Assembly: GCA_024234575.1 (NCBI GenBank)
Contig: JACKOB010000005.1
Span: 310,001-374,000, forward strand
Direction of reading: 5' to 3'
DNA length: 64,000 nt
Source of the DNA: Hahellaceae bacterium
Lineage (GTDB): Bacteria; Pseudomonadota; Gammaproteobacteria; Pseudomonadales; Oleiphilaceae
Position 1 is the stretch's first letter, and each line of letters begins with the position of its first letter. The notes below the pieces were generated by a model, which did no database searches, had not been told where the DNA came from, and saw nothing but the letters and a program-made list of their open reading frames with translations. The position numbers and the translations under genes are program-made. Positions 9,728-18,424 of the stretch are shown here, piece by piece.

Positions 9728-10765
9728 CTAACTCAGGCGGGAAAGCACTTCCGAAGCCTCTTCTGAGAGGTAAAAGGGCTCCAGGCGACGGCGTACTAAT
9801 GCCTCAATGTGCCCGGAACTCTTTAAAGAAGATAAAATAGAGGGCGAGAAAGCGTTGAATTCGTTCAAAATAAATGCCTTGTCAATCGCAAAATCACTTA
9901 AAAACGCTCCTACTGGCTCATCGCCGTACTTGTCATAGAGATCGCCGACGACATGTTGGCAACAGAGAAAGAAGTATTCTGTTTTACGAAACTTCTTCCA
10001 AAACTCGTATCCCAACACAACAAATTCAGTTAAATCAATGGTATCCATTCCCTTTTGTAATTCACCCAGCTTTTTGCCCTCAAGTACAGCCCAGACCCCA
10101 AGAAACATATCTTTCAACTCTTCATCGGTTAACGCCTCCGATAAAAAGCTCTGGCTTTGTCGCAATAACAGGGCAATGTTGTCGGCAATAAAAGCCTTTA
10201 CGTTGTCTTCGACCGCGCCTTCGAGGGCCGGTACCGTTTTATTGACCATTTTAGTGCTGAATTTCAGTATCGATGAAACACCCGGTATTTTTTTACTCAG
10301 CACATTGTCATCATAGATATAACGCACTATCCCTCTGTACATCAGGTCTGAAACAAGCTGCGCATAGATAGGCTGATGAATCACTTTCTCCATAAGTGCT
10401 TCCCGCTGATCTTTCAGCTCCAGCCCTTTATCAATAAATTCTGTCACCTGTTTGGTACTAATTATTTTTCCTGTCATGGTATTTAAGTGGAAGTCGGCAC
10501 TAAAAAGACTCGCCGCCCCCTCACCGGCTATTTCGGCCACCGCTCCGGGGATATCTCTTTCGATCACATTACGTTTAATCGCGGCTACGATGACTTCCTG
10601 GGGAATAAATTCTGTCAGTTTCACCTGTTCAAGTGTTATCCATAACAGATCTAATTCCTTCTCTAGCCAAGCACTAAGAGGCTCTGCTTCGATCACTTTC
10701 ATTTCATGGGCGACATGAAGGTCGAGTAATTTCCTGGCAGCACTTTTCGGGGTCAACTTGGCCAT
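9728..10765 (-). CDS. Conserved hypothetical protein, helical, 345 aa
   Basis: I do not recognise a named family. The 345-residue protein is mainly alpha-helical, begins MAKLTPKSAARKLLDLHVAHE and has no signal peptide or membrane segment. A central segment (GIVRYIYDDNVLSKKIPGVS, about residues 145-165) followed by an amphipathic region (VNKTVPALEGAVEDNVKAF) is its most distinctive part. It lies upstream in the minus-strand direction of nothing close and downstream of the phasin-like gene by about 130 bases, so it could be read through from that gene. Its placement beside lipid genes hints at a lipid-related role, but that is only context. Confidence 0.7.
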   Translation of the reverse strand: MAKLTPKSAARKLLDLHVAHEMKVIEAEPLSAWLEKELDLLWITLEQVKLTEFIPQEVIVAAIKRNVIERDIPGAVAEIAGEGAASLFSADFHLNTMTGKIISTKQVTEFIDKGLELKDQREALMEKVIHQPIYAQLVSDLMYRGIVRYIYDDNVLSKKIPGVSSILKFSTKMVNKTVPALEGAVEDNVKAFIADNIALLLRQSQSFLSEALTDEELKDMFLGVWAVLEGKKLGELQKGMDTIDLTEFVVLGYEFWKKFRKTEYFFLCCQHVVGDLYDKYGDEPVGAFLSDFAIDKAFILNEFNAFSPSILSSLKSSGHIEALVRRRLEPFYLSEEASEVLSRLS

Positions 10766-10895
10766 GTTAGATACCTGATTGCGAGATGAGAGAAGAAGAT
10801 AGTGCGATCAACGCGGAAGAATGTACAGGATAAAAAAATGATAATGCAGGCAGTATGAATAAAGATTCACACCTGCCTGCATAGTTAACTGCAAA

Positions 10896-11225
10896 TTACT
10901 CTGCCGCTTTTTCGCCCTGTGAACGACTAGCCGCCATATTTTTAGCCGCTTGTACGCTGTCTTCCGTTGACTCGAAAAAGTCGGAAGCCAACTGCCCCAG
11001 TGAACGATTAACTTCTCTGATAGCGCCATATACCTGTGACACTGTGGCATCATGCTTCTCTTTCATGGCGGCTACTTTTTCAGAGTCGCCGGTACCTTGC
11101 TGAACCACACGAAAACTCGCATTAGCAATAGCGTTATGAGTGCTTTCTACTGCACCAACGGTATTGTCTACAGCTGTCTGAAGAAAGTCTTTTACAACTT
11201 CCAGATTATCCATAATTTTAAACAT
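10896..11225 (-). CDS. Phasin-like small amphipathic protein
   Basis: A 109-residue, almost fully helical protein without cysteine, rich in A, V, E, Q and S (MFKIMDNLEVVKDFLQTAVD...). It has the composition and length of phasin-like proteins that coat storage granules or stabilise helical bundles, but no diagnostic motif settles this. The ATG follows GGAG (11232-11235) at good spacing; an upstream 16-codon extension lacks a ribosome site. It lies about 70 bases downstream of the desaturase gene on the same strand, so it may be in the desaturase operon. An alternative reading is a small stress protein of unknown function. Confidence 0.6.
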   Translation of the reverse strand: MFKIMDNLEVVKDFLQTAVDNTVGAVESTHNAIANASFRVVQQGTGDSEKVAAMKEKHDATVSQVYGAIREVNRSLGQLASDFFESTEDSVQAAKNMAASRSQGEKAAE

Positions 11226-11297
11226 AGCTTTTCTCCTGCAATAAGTTAACCAATCACAACCAAACGTCCCCAATTCCGAGAGTCTGCCAGCATCGAC

Positions 11298-12554
11298 TTA
11301 CACGTATACAGTCGGTTGCAGCCACCGCGGTCTCGCTTTGGGTGGCAGAGAGTATACTGCAATTCGTCTTAAAACTGTTTTGAACTGGCTTCCAAAACTA
11401 CCGGTGTTGTAGCGTATCTCGTACTTCTCACAGATTTTTTGCACTTTTTCTGAGATTTCAGGATAACGGTGTGCGGGCAAATCAGGAAATACATGATGCT
11501 CAGTCTGGTAACTGAGGTGCCCACTAAGAATGTGCAACCAGCGACCACCGGTAAAATTGCTCGAACCACGAATCTGACGGTAATACCATTGCCCCTTAGT
11601 TTCGTTCTGGCAATCTTCTTCTCTAAAAGTCTCTGCATCTTCGGTAAAATGTCCACAGAAAATAATCGTCGATGCCCAAAGGTTTCGTCCCAAATTAGCC
11701 AGTCCATTACCCAGCAATACTTTAGGTGCCAGCGGCCCGGCAAGCAAAGGAAACACCACGTAGTCTTTCACAGTCTGTTTGCGCGCTTTCTTAAAGAAAT
11801 TCTTTAAAAACGGTTTTTTGTCCTGTAAAGAAATCTCTTTTTTCTTTAACTTTTCGAACTCAAGCTCGTGTAGACCAACACCCCACTGAAACAACGAACT
11901 CAGCACCAGGTAGTCAACAAACTGAATCAGATGTCTTGGCCTCCAGGGCTCGTCATCAGTCAGTCTCAGTACATCGTATCCATAGTCACGATCCTTACCC
12001 AAAATGTTGGTGTAGGTATGGTGCTCGTAATTATGTGTACGCCGCCATGAATCCGCATCGCAAACCGTATCCCACTCGTAACTCTGTGAATTGAGCTTAG
12101 GGTCATTCATCCAGTCATACTGACCATGCATAACATTGTGGCCGATTTCCATGTTCTCCAGTATTTTCGACACGGACAACATGCCAACGCCCACTGCCCA
12201 GGTTATCGGGTTTAGGCTGAAGTGAATTAGTGACCTGCCACCTACTTCGCAATATTTCTGCCGGCGAATAATGCTTCTAATATAATCCGCATCACGCTGA
12301 CCTATATCCGCCAAAACTTCTTCCCGAATAGCGTCAAGCTCTTTTCCGAAAGCTTCGTAGTCAAAATCTTGCGAGCTTTTTTCTGATACGGATATGTCTG
12401 ATTCAAGGTCAGGCTGCACAGCTGAAGCCTGCACATCATTACGTGCCGTTTCATCCGCCTGTTCGTTTATCAGTGATTGCAGAGCCTGACGACCTGCCGC
12501 ATAAAGATCACGTCCGTATTGCATCGCGCCAGCGCTGTTATTTAACTGTGCCAT
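11298..12554 (-). CDS. desB: Membrane acyl-CoA fatty acid desaturase (DesB-like)
   Basis: A 418-residue integral membrane di-iron desaturase that would insert a double bond into acyl-CoA using electrons from the adjacent reductase. All three histidine boxes are present: HNVMH (about residues 139-143), HNYEHH (about 174-179) and QTEHH (about 350-354). The N-terminal 70 residues are hydrophilic. The ATG is six bases after GGAG; a TTG four codons upstream overlaps that site. Gene order (reductase then desaturase, divergent from a TetR gene) matches the desT/desC/desB arrangement described in Pseudomonas aeruginosa, so I use those names by synteny and family rather than by measured identity. Confidence 0.85.
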   Translation of the reverse strand: MAQLNNSAGAMQYGRDLYAAGRQALQSLINEQADETARNDVQASAVQPDLESDISVSEKSSQDFDYEAFGKELDAIREEVLADIGQRDADYIRSIIRRQKYCEVGGRSLIHFSLNPITWAVGVGMLSVSKILENMEIGHNVMHGQYDWMNDPKLNSQSYEWDTVCDADSWRRTHNYEHHTYTNILGKDRDYGYDVLRLTDDEPWRPRHLIQFVDYLVLSSLFQWGVGLHELEFEKLKKKEISLQDKKPFLKNFFKKARKQTVKDYVVFPLLAGPLAPKVLLGNGLANLGRNLWASTIIFCGHFTEDAETFREEDCQNETKGQWYYRQIRGSSNFTGGRWLHILSGHLSYQTEHHVFPDLPAHRYPEISEKVQKICEKYEIRYNTGSFGSQFKTVLRRIAVYSLPPKARPRWLQPTVYV

Positions 12555-12616
12555 GTTGTTCTCCAATAATAATTAATTCTGTCTAAGTGTTAGTTGTCGA
12601 GGCGAATAAACAGCCG

Positions 12617-13843
12617 TCACATATCAACTTCCATCGCGCCATAGGGCACGGTCACACAGGTTTGTACCATCCCTTCATCCGAGTCCATCACCTTGCCTGA
12701 AAGTAAATTAAGTGCTCGCCCCTCTGTTTTGGCACACTTACACTCATGACACACACCGGCTCGGCAGCCATACTTTGGATTAAGACCAAGCGACTCAGCG
12801 ACCTCCAGAATTGATTTGGTGCCATCAGTCGACACTGTTTTTCCGGATCGTTTAAAGGTTATCGTCCCTTTCTTAATGGCTTCTTGCGCTAACACTGCCG
12901 AGTTACTGGCCGGTATGGACGCACCAAAGCTTTCTTGATGAATGTCTTGTAGTGCAACACCGCCAACTTCTGCCAAGCTGCGCGCAGCATCCATGAATGG
13001 CCCTGGTCCGCAGAGCATGACCTGGCGCTCTGCCAAATCTGCACAATGCTTCTTAATTTGAGTCGTGCTTATATTGCCCTGTTTATCCGACAGCATCAGC
13101 ACGTAAATAAACCCAGGTATCAACTGCGCCAACCTCTCAAGCCTCTTACCAAAAATAAGGTCCTCGCCCGATCGCACGTAATACATCAACACCCATTGTC
13201 GATCAGTTTTAGCAACCGTATAAGTTGCCGCTGCATGAGTCGGCTGATTGAGATCTTCTAACATAGACATAAAGGGTGTGATTCCGCTTCCTGCGGCCAG
13301 CATTAATGTTTTACGGTCAGGGTTGCGCAGCAAAAACTCGCCGCTCACCTTACCTAAATAAACCAGATCTCCCGTCCCAACTTGTGAGTGCAACGCATTT
13401 GAAACCTTACCTTCTGGCTGAATTTTAACCGTTATCGTAAAGACACCCTCACTTTCATAACGCTCTGGTGATGAACTAATTGTGTAGTTTCTGCGACGTC
13501 GGACACCATTTACTTCGACTTCGACCGAGACATGCTGACCCGCCGAAAAACCAGCAAAGTTACGCAATGGTTTGAGAACGAATGTTCTCGTATCATGTGT
13601 TTCATTGCAGATACTCAGCACCCGTGCGGGATTTCTCTGAAAGGATAATGCAGGGTCAAACTCTGTTAGCAAAAACTCAGAATACTCTGACAACCACTCT
13701 GACTTTGCCACAAAGACGCCCACTTTGTTTAATAGCCTACTGAGTACAGGTACTTTCCTTGGCGCAGGGTAGTGACCAAAGCTATCGCAAACCCGCACCA
13801 GGTTCGCACCACTGCTACCCATATTTACCTCAACATTACTCAT
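12617..13843 (-). CDS. desC: Ferredoxin-NADP reductase with C-terminal 2Fe-2S domain (DesC-like)
   Basis: A 408-residue flavin reductase that supplies electrons to the desaturase encoded 62 bases downstream. Order of domains: an N-terminal region of about 85 residues, an FAD-binding barrel with RRRNYTISSSP (FAD contact), a NAD(P) domain with LMLAAGSGITPFMSML and LCGPGPFMDAA, then a plant-type 2Fe-2S domain with the cysteine pattern CRAGVCHEC followed by a later C near TCVTVPYG. The ATG lies seven bases after GAGG; the longer upstream frame crosses the operator region and is unlikely. Candidate repressor sites lie directly upstream, so induction by fatty acid status through the divergent TetR protein is expected. 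Confidence 0.87.
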   Translation of the reverse strand: MSNVEVNMGSSGANLVRVCDSFGHYPAPRKVPVLSRLLNKVGVFVAKSEWLSEYSEFLLTEFDPALSFQRNPARVLSICNETHDTRTFVLKPLRNFAGFSAGQHVSVEVEVNGVRRRRNYTISSSPERYESEGVFTITVKIQPEGKVSNALHSQVGTGDLVYLGKVSGEFLLRNPDRKTLMLAAGSGITPFMSMLEDLNQPTHAAATYTVAKTDRQWVLMYYVRSGEDLIFGKRLERLAQLIPGFIYVLMLSDKQGNISTTQIKKHCADLAERQVMLCGPGPFMDAARSLAEVGGVALQDIHQESFGASIPASNSAVLAQEAIKKGTITFKRSGKTVSTDGTKSILEVAESLGLNPKYGCRAGVCHECKCAKTEGRALNLLSGKVMDSDEGMVQTCVTVPYGAMEVDM

Positions 13844-13859
13844 AATTACCTCAAACAAT

Positions 13860-13877
13860 AGTGTACATTCGTTCACC
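13860..13877. promoter_or_regulatory. Candidate DesT-type operator near desC start
   Basis: AGTGTACATTCGTTCACC is an imperfect palindrome (GTGTAC/GTTCAC arms, one mismatch). It resembles, from memory, the AGTGAAC-type half-sites bound by DesT and FabR. It starts 17 bases before the desC ATG on the minus strand, close enough to block transcription or initiation. Confidence 0.5.
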
Positions 13878-13900
13878 AATATACATAGGTGCGACATTTC

Positions 13901-13918
13901 AGTCAACACTCGTACACA
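13901..13918. promoter_or_regulatory. Second candidate DesT-type operator
   Basis: AGTCAACACTCGTACACA resembles the reverse complement of the remembered DesT box, with AGTCAACA and a CGT-CAC half in the right places. It is centred about 41 bases from the first site, roughly four helical turns, which would allow binding of two dimers on one face. Confidence 0.4.
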
Positions 13919-14106
13919 CCATTAAGCATAAACATTGCGCTATCTCACACAACTTTTAGCCATTAAAGACACCCATTAAAACCACAGCAGTAACTATAAA
14001 GCGCGCCTGAATATGCTATTCCATTGCACCAGAGAGCTTTTACGAAACAGCAATAACAAGAATGCGGCCACACTTCAGGACTGTTGTTAATGCAAAAGTC
14101 AAACCT

Positions 14107-14126
14107 AGTGTGTACAATTGCACACT
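14107..14126. promoter_or_regulatory. Palindrome upstream of TetR gene
   Basis: Perfect six-base arms AGTGTG and CACACT are separated by eight bases (TACAATTG). The site ends 29 bases before the TetR start codon and is a plausible autoregulatory operator. The arms share AGTG/CAC character with the sites near desC. Confidence 0.5.
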
Positions 14127-14155
14127 GACCAATAAACAGAAGAAGCTCGTTTTTT

Positions 14156-14791
14156 ATGACTAGAGATGAAAAAAAACAACAAACACGTAAGTCGCTGATG
14201 GATTCCGCCCTTCTGCTGGTCGGCGAAGGCGAGAACTTTTCCAACATAAGCTTACGAGAGGTAGCAAAAAACGCTGGTGTTGTGCCTACCGCGTTTTATC
14301 GACACTTTAAAGACATGGAAGAACTGGGGCTAAATCTGGTCGATGAATTGGGAATGATGCTGCGTAAACTCATGCGTAGCGCTCGTCAGTCACAATTACC
14401 TGCGGTCGAATTGGCGCGAAACTCTGTCGAGCTATATGTACGCTATGTTGCAGATCACCGCACTTTGTTTCTTTTTATGTCCCAGTGCCGCACGGGTGGA
14501 ACACCGGCACTAAGAAGTGGTATTCGGAATGAGCTAGGCTTCTTTGCAACAGAGCTTGCTACCGATATCCGCCAGGCCTCATCACTGCCACGCATTGATA
14601 CACAAGATCTCGAAATAATTTCACAACTGATCATTACCGCTGTCGCGGACACCACCATTGATATCCTTGATCAGCCTGAAAACAGCCTGCAGCTACAAGA
14701 ACTGATTGAAAAAACCATAAAACAATTGCGGGTTATATTTTTGGGTGCGACACTCTGGGAGTCGGCAAGAAAATCATCCAAGACCAATTGA
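14156..14791 (+). CDS. desT: TetR family regulator, DesT/FabR-like
   Basis: A 211-residue TetR-type repressor. The N-terminal helix-turn-helix (about residues 10-55) reads KKQQTRKSLMDSALLLVGEG... ISLREVAKNAGVVPTAFYRH with the PTAFYRHF recognition helix typical of the FabR/DesT branch. The C-terminal ligand domain is helical. In P. aeruginosa DesT senses the ratio of unsaturated to saturated acyl-CoA and represses desCB; the divergent position next to a reductase/desaturase pair supports the same role here. The ribosome site is weak (AGAAG). Candidate operators lie in the shared intergenic region. Confidence 0.83.
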   Translation: MTRDEKKQQTRKSLMDSALLLVGEGENFSNISLREVAKNAGVVPTAFYRHFKDMEELGLNLVDELGMMLRKLMRSARQSQLPAVELARNSVELYVRYVADHRTLFLFMSQCRTGGTPALRSGIRNELGFFATELATDIRQASSLPRIDTQDLEIISQLIITAVADTTIDILDQPENSLQLQELIEKTIKQLRVIFLGATLWESARKSSKTN

Positions 14792-14940
14792 AAACATTTC
14801 TCGACCCACAACGGTAGATTACTAGTAGAAACATTCATTGCAGGTCACGAACGAAAGCCGCAATGACGGCTATACCTCGCCTGCCTGTTTCGGTATTATT
14901 TTGTGCCTTGTCGTCCGGCGAGACGGACCCCATCATTTAC

Positions 14941-15867
14941 ATGGACAAAACTGTGGCCTCAAAACTAAAAAATAAACCGGTCTGGCACCCTCTTCTCTGG
15001 CCAACCTGGATCATCGTTTTTATTCTATTTTCACTATCGCTGTTGCCTATGACCACTAAGCAAAAGCTAGGCGTTAAGATCGGCCGGTTTGCCAAGGCCA
15101 AAATGAAATCACGCACCAAAGTTACCCGCAAGAACATCGAGGTCTGTTTCCCTGAGCTGTCTGAAGAGGCCCGTGAAAAGCTTGTCGAAGACGCCTACAT
15201 TGCCTGTGCACGAGGCTTTCTGGAATCTACCCATGCCTGGTGGCGAGACGTAACGCCTTATGTTAAAACCCTGAAAATTAAGGGTGAAGAACACCTAAAA
15301 GAAGCACAGGCACGCGGTAAGGGCATTTTTTTGATTGGTGGTCACTACAGTATTTTTGATTTCGCCCTGCCGCTTTTTGCCTATCAACTGGTGAAACCCG
15401 GTTACATGTATCGACCAAACGACAATCCGGTGGTAGATCGCATGATCGAAAACGGTCGACGACGACACTGCGGCATTCAAGGGTTTTCAAAGTTCGAAAT
15501 GAACGAAATGATCGCCTTTCTCAAAGATGGCGGCTCGGTGTGGTACGCCTGTGATCAGGATTTTGGCCAAAAATCCCGTGTATTTGTACCCTTTTTCGGC
15601 GTTAAAGCTGGCTGTATTACTATGCCCAGTTTAATCGCGAAAAGATCCGGGGCATCAATCATTTGTGTCAGCCATCTGCGGCACCCAAATGGCCAATATG
15701 AAGTGACTTTCTCTCCCATCCAGGAAGGCTTTGGTGAAGATGAAGAGAAAGATACCTTAGCCTGGAATAATTATCTCGAAAACGCTCTGCGTCAGCACCC
15801 CGAACAGTATTTGTGGATGCACAAACGTTTTAAAACCCGCCCGCAAGGCGAACCGCCTATTTATTAA
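14941..15867 (+). CDS. LpxL/HtrB-family lysophospholipid/lipid A acyltransferase
   Basis: A 308-residue membrane-anchored acyltransferase. An N-terminal hydrophobic segment (about residues 19-36) is followed by the catalytic HX4D motif H135-YSIF-D140 in the context GGHYSIFD, and a later glutamine/aspartate region (WYACDQDFGQKSRVFVPFFG) typical of LpxL/LpxM proteins that add a secondary acyl chain to lipid A using acyl-ACP. The chosen ATG begins MDKTVASKLKNKPVWHPLLW; an alternative ATG 26 codons upstream would add a poorly conserved leader. Neither has a strong ribosome site. The gene is not coupled to neighbours. Confidence 0.85.
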   Translation: MDKTVASKLKNKPVWHPLLWPTWIIVFILFSLSLLPMTTKQKLGVKIGRFAKAKMKSRTKVTRKNIEVCFPELSEEAREKLVEDAYIACARGFLESTHAWWRDVTPYVKTLKIKGEEHLKEAQARGKGIFLIGGHYSIFDFALPLFAYQLVKPGYMYRPNDNPVVDRMIENGRRRHCGIQGFSKFEMNEMIAFLKDGGSVWYACDQDFGQKSRVFVPFFGVKAGCITMPSLIAKRSGASIICVSHLRHPNGQYEVTFSPIQEGFGEDEEKDTLAWNNYLENALRQHPEQYLWMHKRFKTRPQGEPPIY

Positions 15868-15882
15868 AATTTCACTTCCTGC

Positions 15883-15914
15883 GTTGGGGTTCACCTTCGC
15901 CCCAACCAGCTTTT
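15883..15914. terminator. Hairpin between convergent genes
   Basis: GTTGGGG (15883-15889) pairs with CCCCAAC (15900-15906), followed on the plus strand by CAGCTTTTA. It sits between the stop of the acyltransferase and the stop of the AraC gene and probably ends both transcripts. Confidence 0.5.
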
Positions 15915-16971
15915 ACTCTGCCACATTTTTTAGATGCTTCTCTCGATATTCACCCGGCATCACTCCAGACCAGTTTTTAAATGCCTTGCTAAAGTTACTG
16001 GCATCTGAATAGCCAAGGGTATCTGCGATGACTTCCAGGCTGTCTCGTCCGGTTTCCAGCAAAGCGATGGCTTTGCGAAAACGCTCGGAGTCTTTCAGGT
16101 GCTGATAGCTTGTGCCGGCTTCACTTAACCGCCTTTTTAGGGTTCTCGAAGAAAGATTCAGCTGATCAGCGATTTGCTCAATGGTAGGAAGACGCCCCGT
16201 TTGTTGACGAATTTGGTGGCGCACTGCTGCGGCAATACTATTGATAGAACTCAGCATATCCATTTCTGCCTCGCACTTTTCCTGCGCCGCAGTTACCAGC
16301 GCGGGGCTGGCATGGGGTAAATTTGTGTGCATAAGACCAATAGGAAACCACAGCTCATTGGCCGCGGCATTGAAAGTCAGCTGTAGCCCTGGCGATAGCA
16401 TCGATACGGGCACCGTATAGGTCACATCAAAGCTTAACAGAATCTTTGTATCTACTTGTTTGGTCTGGGTACCAGAGAGCCAGCGTGCAATGGTCTCGAT
16501 ACTGAATAATGTCGCTAGAATATGAAACTGGGAAACCCGGCTATCATCCATACGCTCCAGCGGATAAAGCCTAAAACAAACATAATCTTCACGAATGAGT
16601 AGTTCAAACTCGTCCCCACTACCCGAACGGGTTTTCATGTATTGCTCGATTAAATGGGCGGCATCCATCAGCGTTGAACTACTTTGGGCGGCAAACCCCA
16701 AAACACCGTGCTTGGATATCGTCAGTCGCTTACCGTACTCGATGGCCAACAACGGATCATCCAATATTTTGACGACATTGCGTACGGCCTGATCCATCGA
16801 CAGATGCCCTATCCTTGCACCCGTCTGAATCAAAACATTTAGCGGCAGACCGGTTTCGTTAAGTACCACCTGCGGCGGAATTCCGCGCTCGGCAGCAAAC
16901 TCCTGCAAGGCTACGAGATAGTCCACGGCCACAGGATATTCACCATAACCTGCCATCTCTAATCGACCCAT
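15913..16971 (-). CDS. AraC family transcriptional regulator
   Basis: A 352-residue regulator with an N-terminal Arabinose_bd-type domain (LTISKHGVLGFAAQSSSTLM is characteristic) and a C-terminal AraC/XylS double helix-turn-helix: LPTIEQIADQLNLSSRTLKR (about residues 270-290) and VIADTLGYSDASNFSKAFK (about 318-336). Such proteins (OruR/ArgR-like) often respond to small acids or lipids. The ATG follows GGAGGG closely; another ATG five codons in is possible. It is divergent from a PF10118-type hydrolase gene 314 bases away, which is its most likely target. This is inference from position. Confidence 0.88.
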   Translation of the reverse strand: MGRLEMAGYGEYPVAVDYLVALQEFAAERGIPPQVVLNETGLPLNVLIQTGARIGHLSMDQAVRNVVKILDDPLLAIEYGKRLTISKHGVLGFAAQSSSTLMDAAHLIEQYMKTRSGSGDEFELLIREDYVCFRLYPLERMDDSRVSQFHILATLFSIETIARWLSGTQTKQVDTKILLSFDVTYTVPVSMLSPGLQLTFNAAANELWFPIGLMHTNLPHASPALVTAAQEKCEAEMDMLSSINSIAAAVRHQIRQQTGRLPTIEQIADQLNLSSRTLKRRLSEAGTSYQHLKDSERFRKAIALLETGRDSLEVIADTLGYSDASNFSKAFKNWSGVMPGEYREKHLKNVAE

Positions 16972-17285
16972 TGACCCTCCATCACACTATTAACTCTACC
17001 TAACCTTTTCGATCTTGACGCAAACACCCGCCATTTAGTACCCCATGCTTTCTACATCGAATGACGATGAAACACAACAATGACTCACTGCCGATGCAAG
17101 CAGTGTGAAAAGCGTTAGCGATGGCCCGAAATAACCATACAGTTGTCACCTATCAACCTGTCATCCTTATCTGTAAAAGGTGATGATAGAAAGCATCGAG
17201 AGATCTAATCTACACATACGCCTTTATGTGCCAGACCTCAAATTGTAAGTATCCTTAATAATAGTAAAAACAGCAGGAAGGGGTT
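16972..17285. promoter_or_regulatory. Divergent intergenic region, AraC gene / hydrolase gene
   Basis: About 314 bases holding the promoters of both genes. A clear ribosome site AGGAAGG (17274-17280) precedes the hydrolase. I see a short imperfect repeat of CAACAATGACTCA-like sequence but no clean direct-repeat pair that I would call an AraC operator. No small gene is evident. Confidence 0.45.
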
Positions 17286-18149
17286 ATGAACCAAGCGAAC
17301 AAAACAATTGAAACAAATGGCAATGATGAATCGATAGTTCGATCAGATGCCGCCATTAAGCCTCGTAAGATGCATTTTGATTTTGATTCGGTACAAGACG
17401 CCTACTGGTATGACGGCAACGCCATTCTTACCGCTTATTTTACGGCCCTGTCAGCGACATTCCCCCCTGGCGAACAAGAGTTTATCGACTCGGTTAGGCA
17501 TTATCGTGACCAGATCACTGACCCAACCCTGAAAGAGCAAGTACGGGGATTTATCGGCCAGGAAGCGCATCACCGGCACCAGCATCACCAGGTAAACGAA
17601 GTTTTTGATGCACTCGGACTGAGCGCAACGCGCCTCGAAGCGCACCTTAGCCGCCACATAGCCATACAACGCAAACGACATAGTCCTAAAACCTTGTTGG
17701 CAGCCACCGTTGGTATGGAACATATTACCGCCATTCTGGCAGACCATGTTCTTAATCACCCTGACGTAATCGCCCCCATGCCGAAGGCGATGCAGGATCT
17801 TTTTAGGTGGCACGCCGTGGAAGAAATAGAACATAAAGCTGTAGCGTTTGACGTTTATCACCGTTGCGAAGGTGACCGGATACACCTTAATCGCGTCATG
17901 AAATTTCAGACACTGGAATTTATCATTCGCAGCGCTTGCTACACTCTGGCAATTTTGTACTGGAAAAGAAAAATGCCATCACTGAATGAAATTTCAGCCG
18001 CATTTCGATTCTTTTGGGGAAAACAAGGGTTAATGCGAAATCTGGCGGCACCTTATCGCAGCTTCTTTAAAAAAGATTTTCACCCCTGGAACAAAGACAA
18101 CCGCGATCTCATCGCCAATTGGAAAGAAAACACACCGTCCCTAGCCTAA
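17286..18149 (+). CDS. Metal-dependent hydrolase-like protein (PF10118 family)
   Basis: A 287-residue protein of the predicted metal-dependent hydrolase family (COG3687/PF10118). It has many histidines and acidic residues in the family order: FPPGEQEFIDSVRHYRD, FIGQEAHHRHQHHQVNE (about residues 90-106), TVGMEHITAILADH and WHAVEEIEHKAVAFDVY (about 178-194), which together resemble a ferritin-like diiron arrangement (EXXH pairs). The function has not been established biochemically in this family. The ATG is well placed after AGGAAGG. The divergent AraC gene is its probable regulator. Confidence 0.82.
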   Translation: MNQANKTIETNGNDESIVRSDAAIKPRKMHFDFDSVQDAYWYDGNAILTAYFTALSATFPPGEQEFIDSVRHYRDQITDPTLKEQVRGFIGQEAHHRHQHHQVNEVFDALGLSATRLEAHLSRHIAIQRKRHSPKTLLAATVGMEHITAILADHVLNHPDVIAPMPKAMQDLFRWHAVEEIEHKAVAFDVYHRCEGDRIHLNRVMKFQTLEFIIRSACYTLAILYWKRKMPSLNEISAAFRFFWGKQGLMRNLAAPYRSFFKKDFHPWNKDNRDLIANWKENTPSLA

Positions 18150-18182
18150 TTGCTGACCGGCACCGGGCACCAACACATTCAG

Positions 18183-18200
18183 CGCCGAAGCAAATTCGGC
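18183..18200 (+). terminator. Possible terminator hairpin after hydrolase gene
   Basis: GCCGAA and TTCGGC form a short stem with loop GCAAA about 35 bases after the hydrolase stop. No T tract follows directly, and a second weak stem (TGTTTCT/AGAAACA) lies just downstream, so the call is tentative. Confidence 0.3.
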
Positions 18201-18424
18201 ACACCGGTGTTTCTGTACCCAAGAAACAGTGGGTGTGCAATAAAGCGGTTAGCTATTGGATGCTCTGGGGTTTAATGCCAACTTTTTTCAGTTCGATAAA
18301 CAGGAAGGAAAAGTTACAAAGTGAGCCTTTTCCTCTATAGCATTTCTTCAAGAATTTGGGCGAAAAAAGTATTTCTTTTCCGGTAACTAACAAAGTTAAA
18401 CCTCAGCGGCCAGCTGCGGCGGGC

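Larger units (their letters stand above)
13844..14155. promoter_or_regulatory. Divergent promoter region of desaturase operon and TetR gene
   Basis: This 312-base stretch separates the reductase/desaturase genes from the TetR gene. It holds two DesT-like sites and one longer palindrome, listed separately, and is otherwise AT-rich. Both promoters must lie here. I could not assign -35 and -10 boxes with confidence. Confidence 0.6.

Noticed and set aside
14863-14940. An upstream ATG as the start of the acyltransferase gene
   Set aside because: The added 26 residues are not like an LpxL N-terminus; the internal ATG gives the usual length, though neither has a strong ribosome site.
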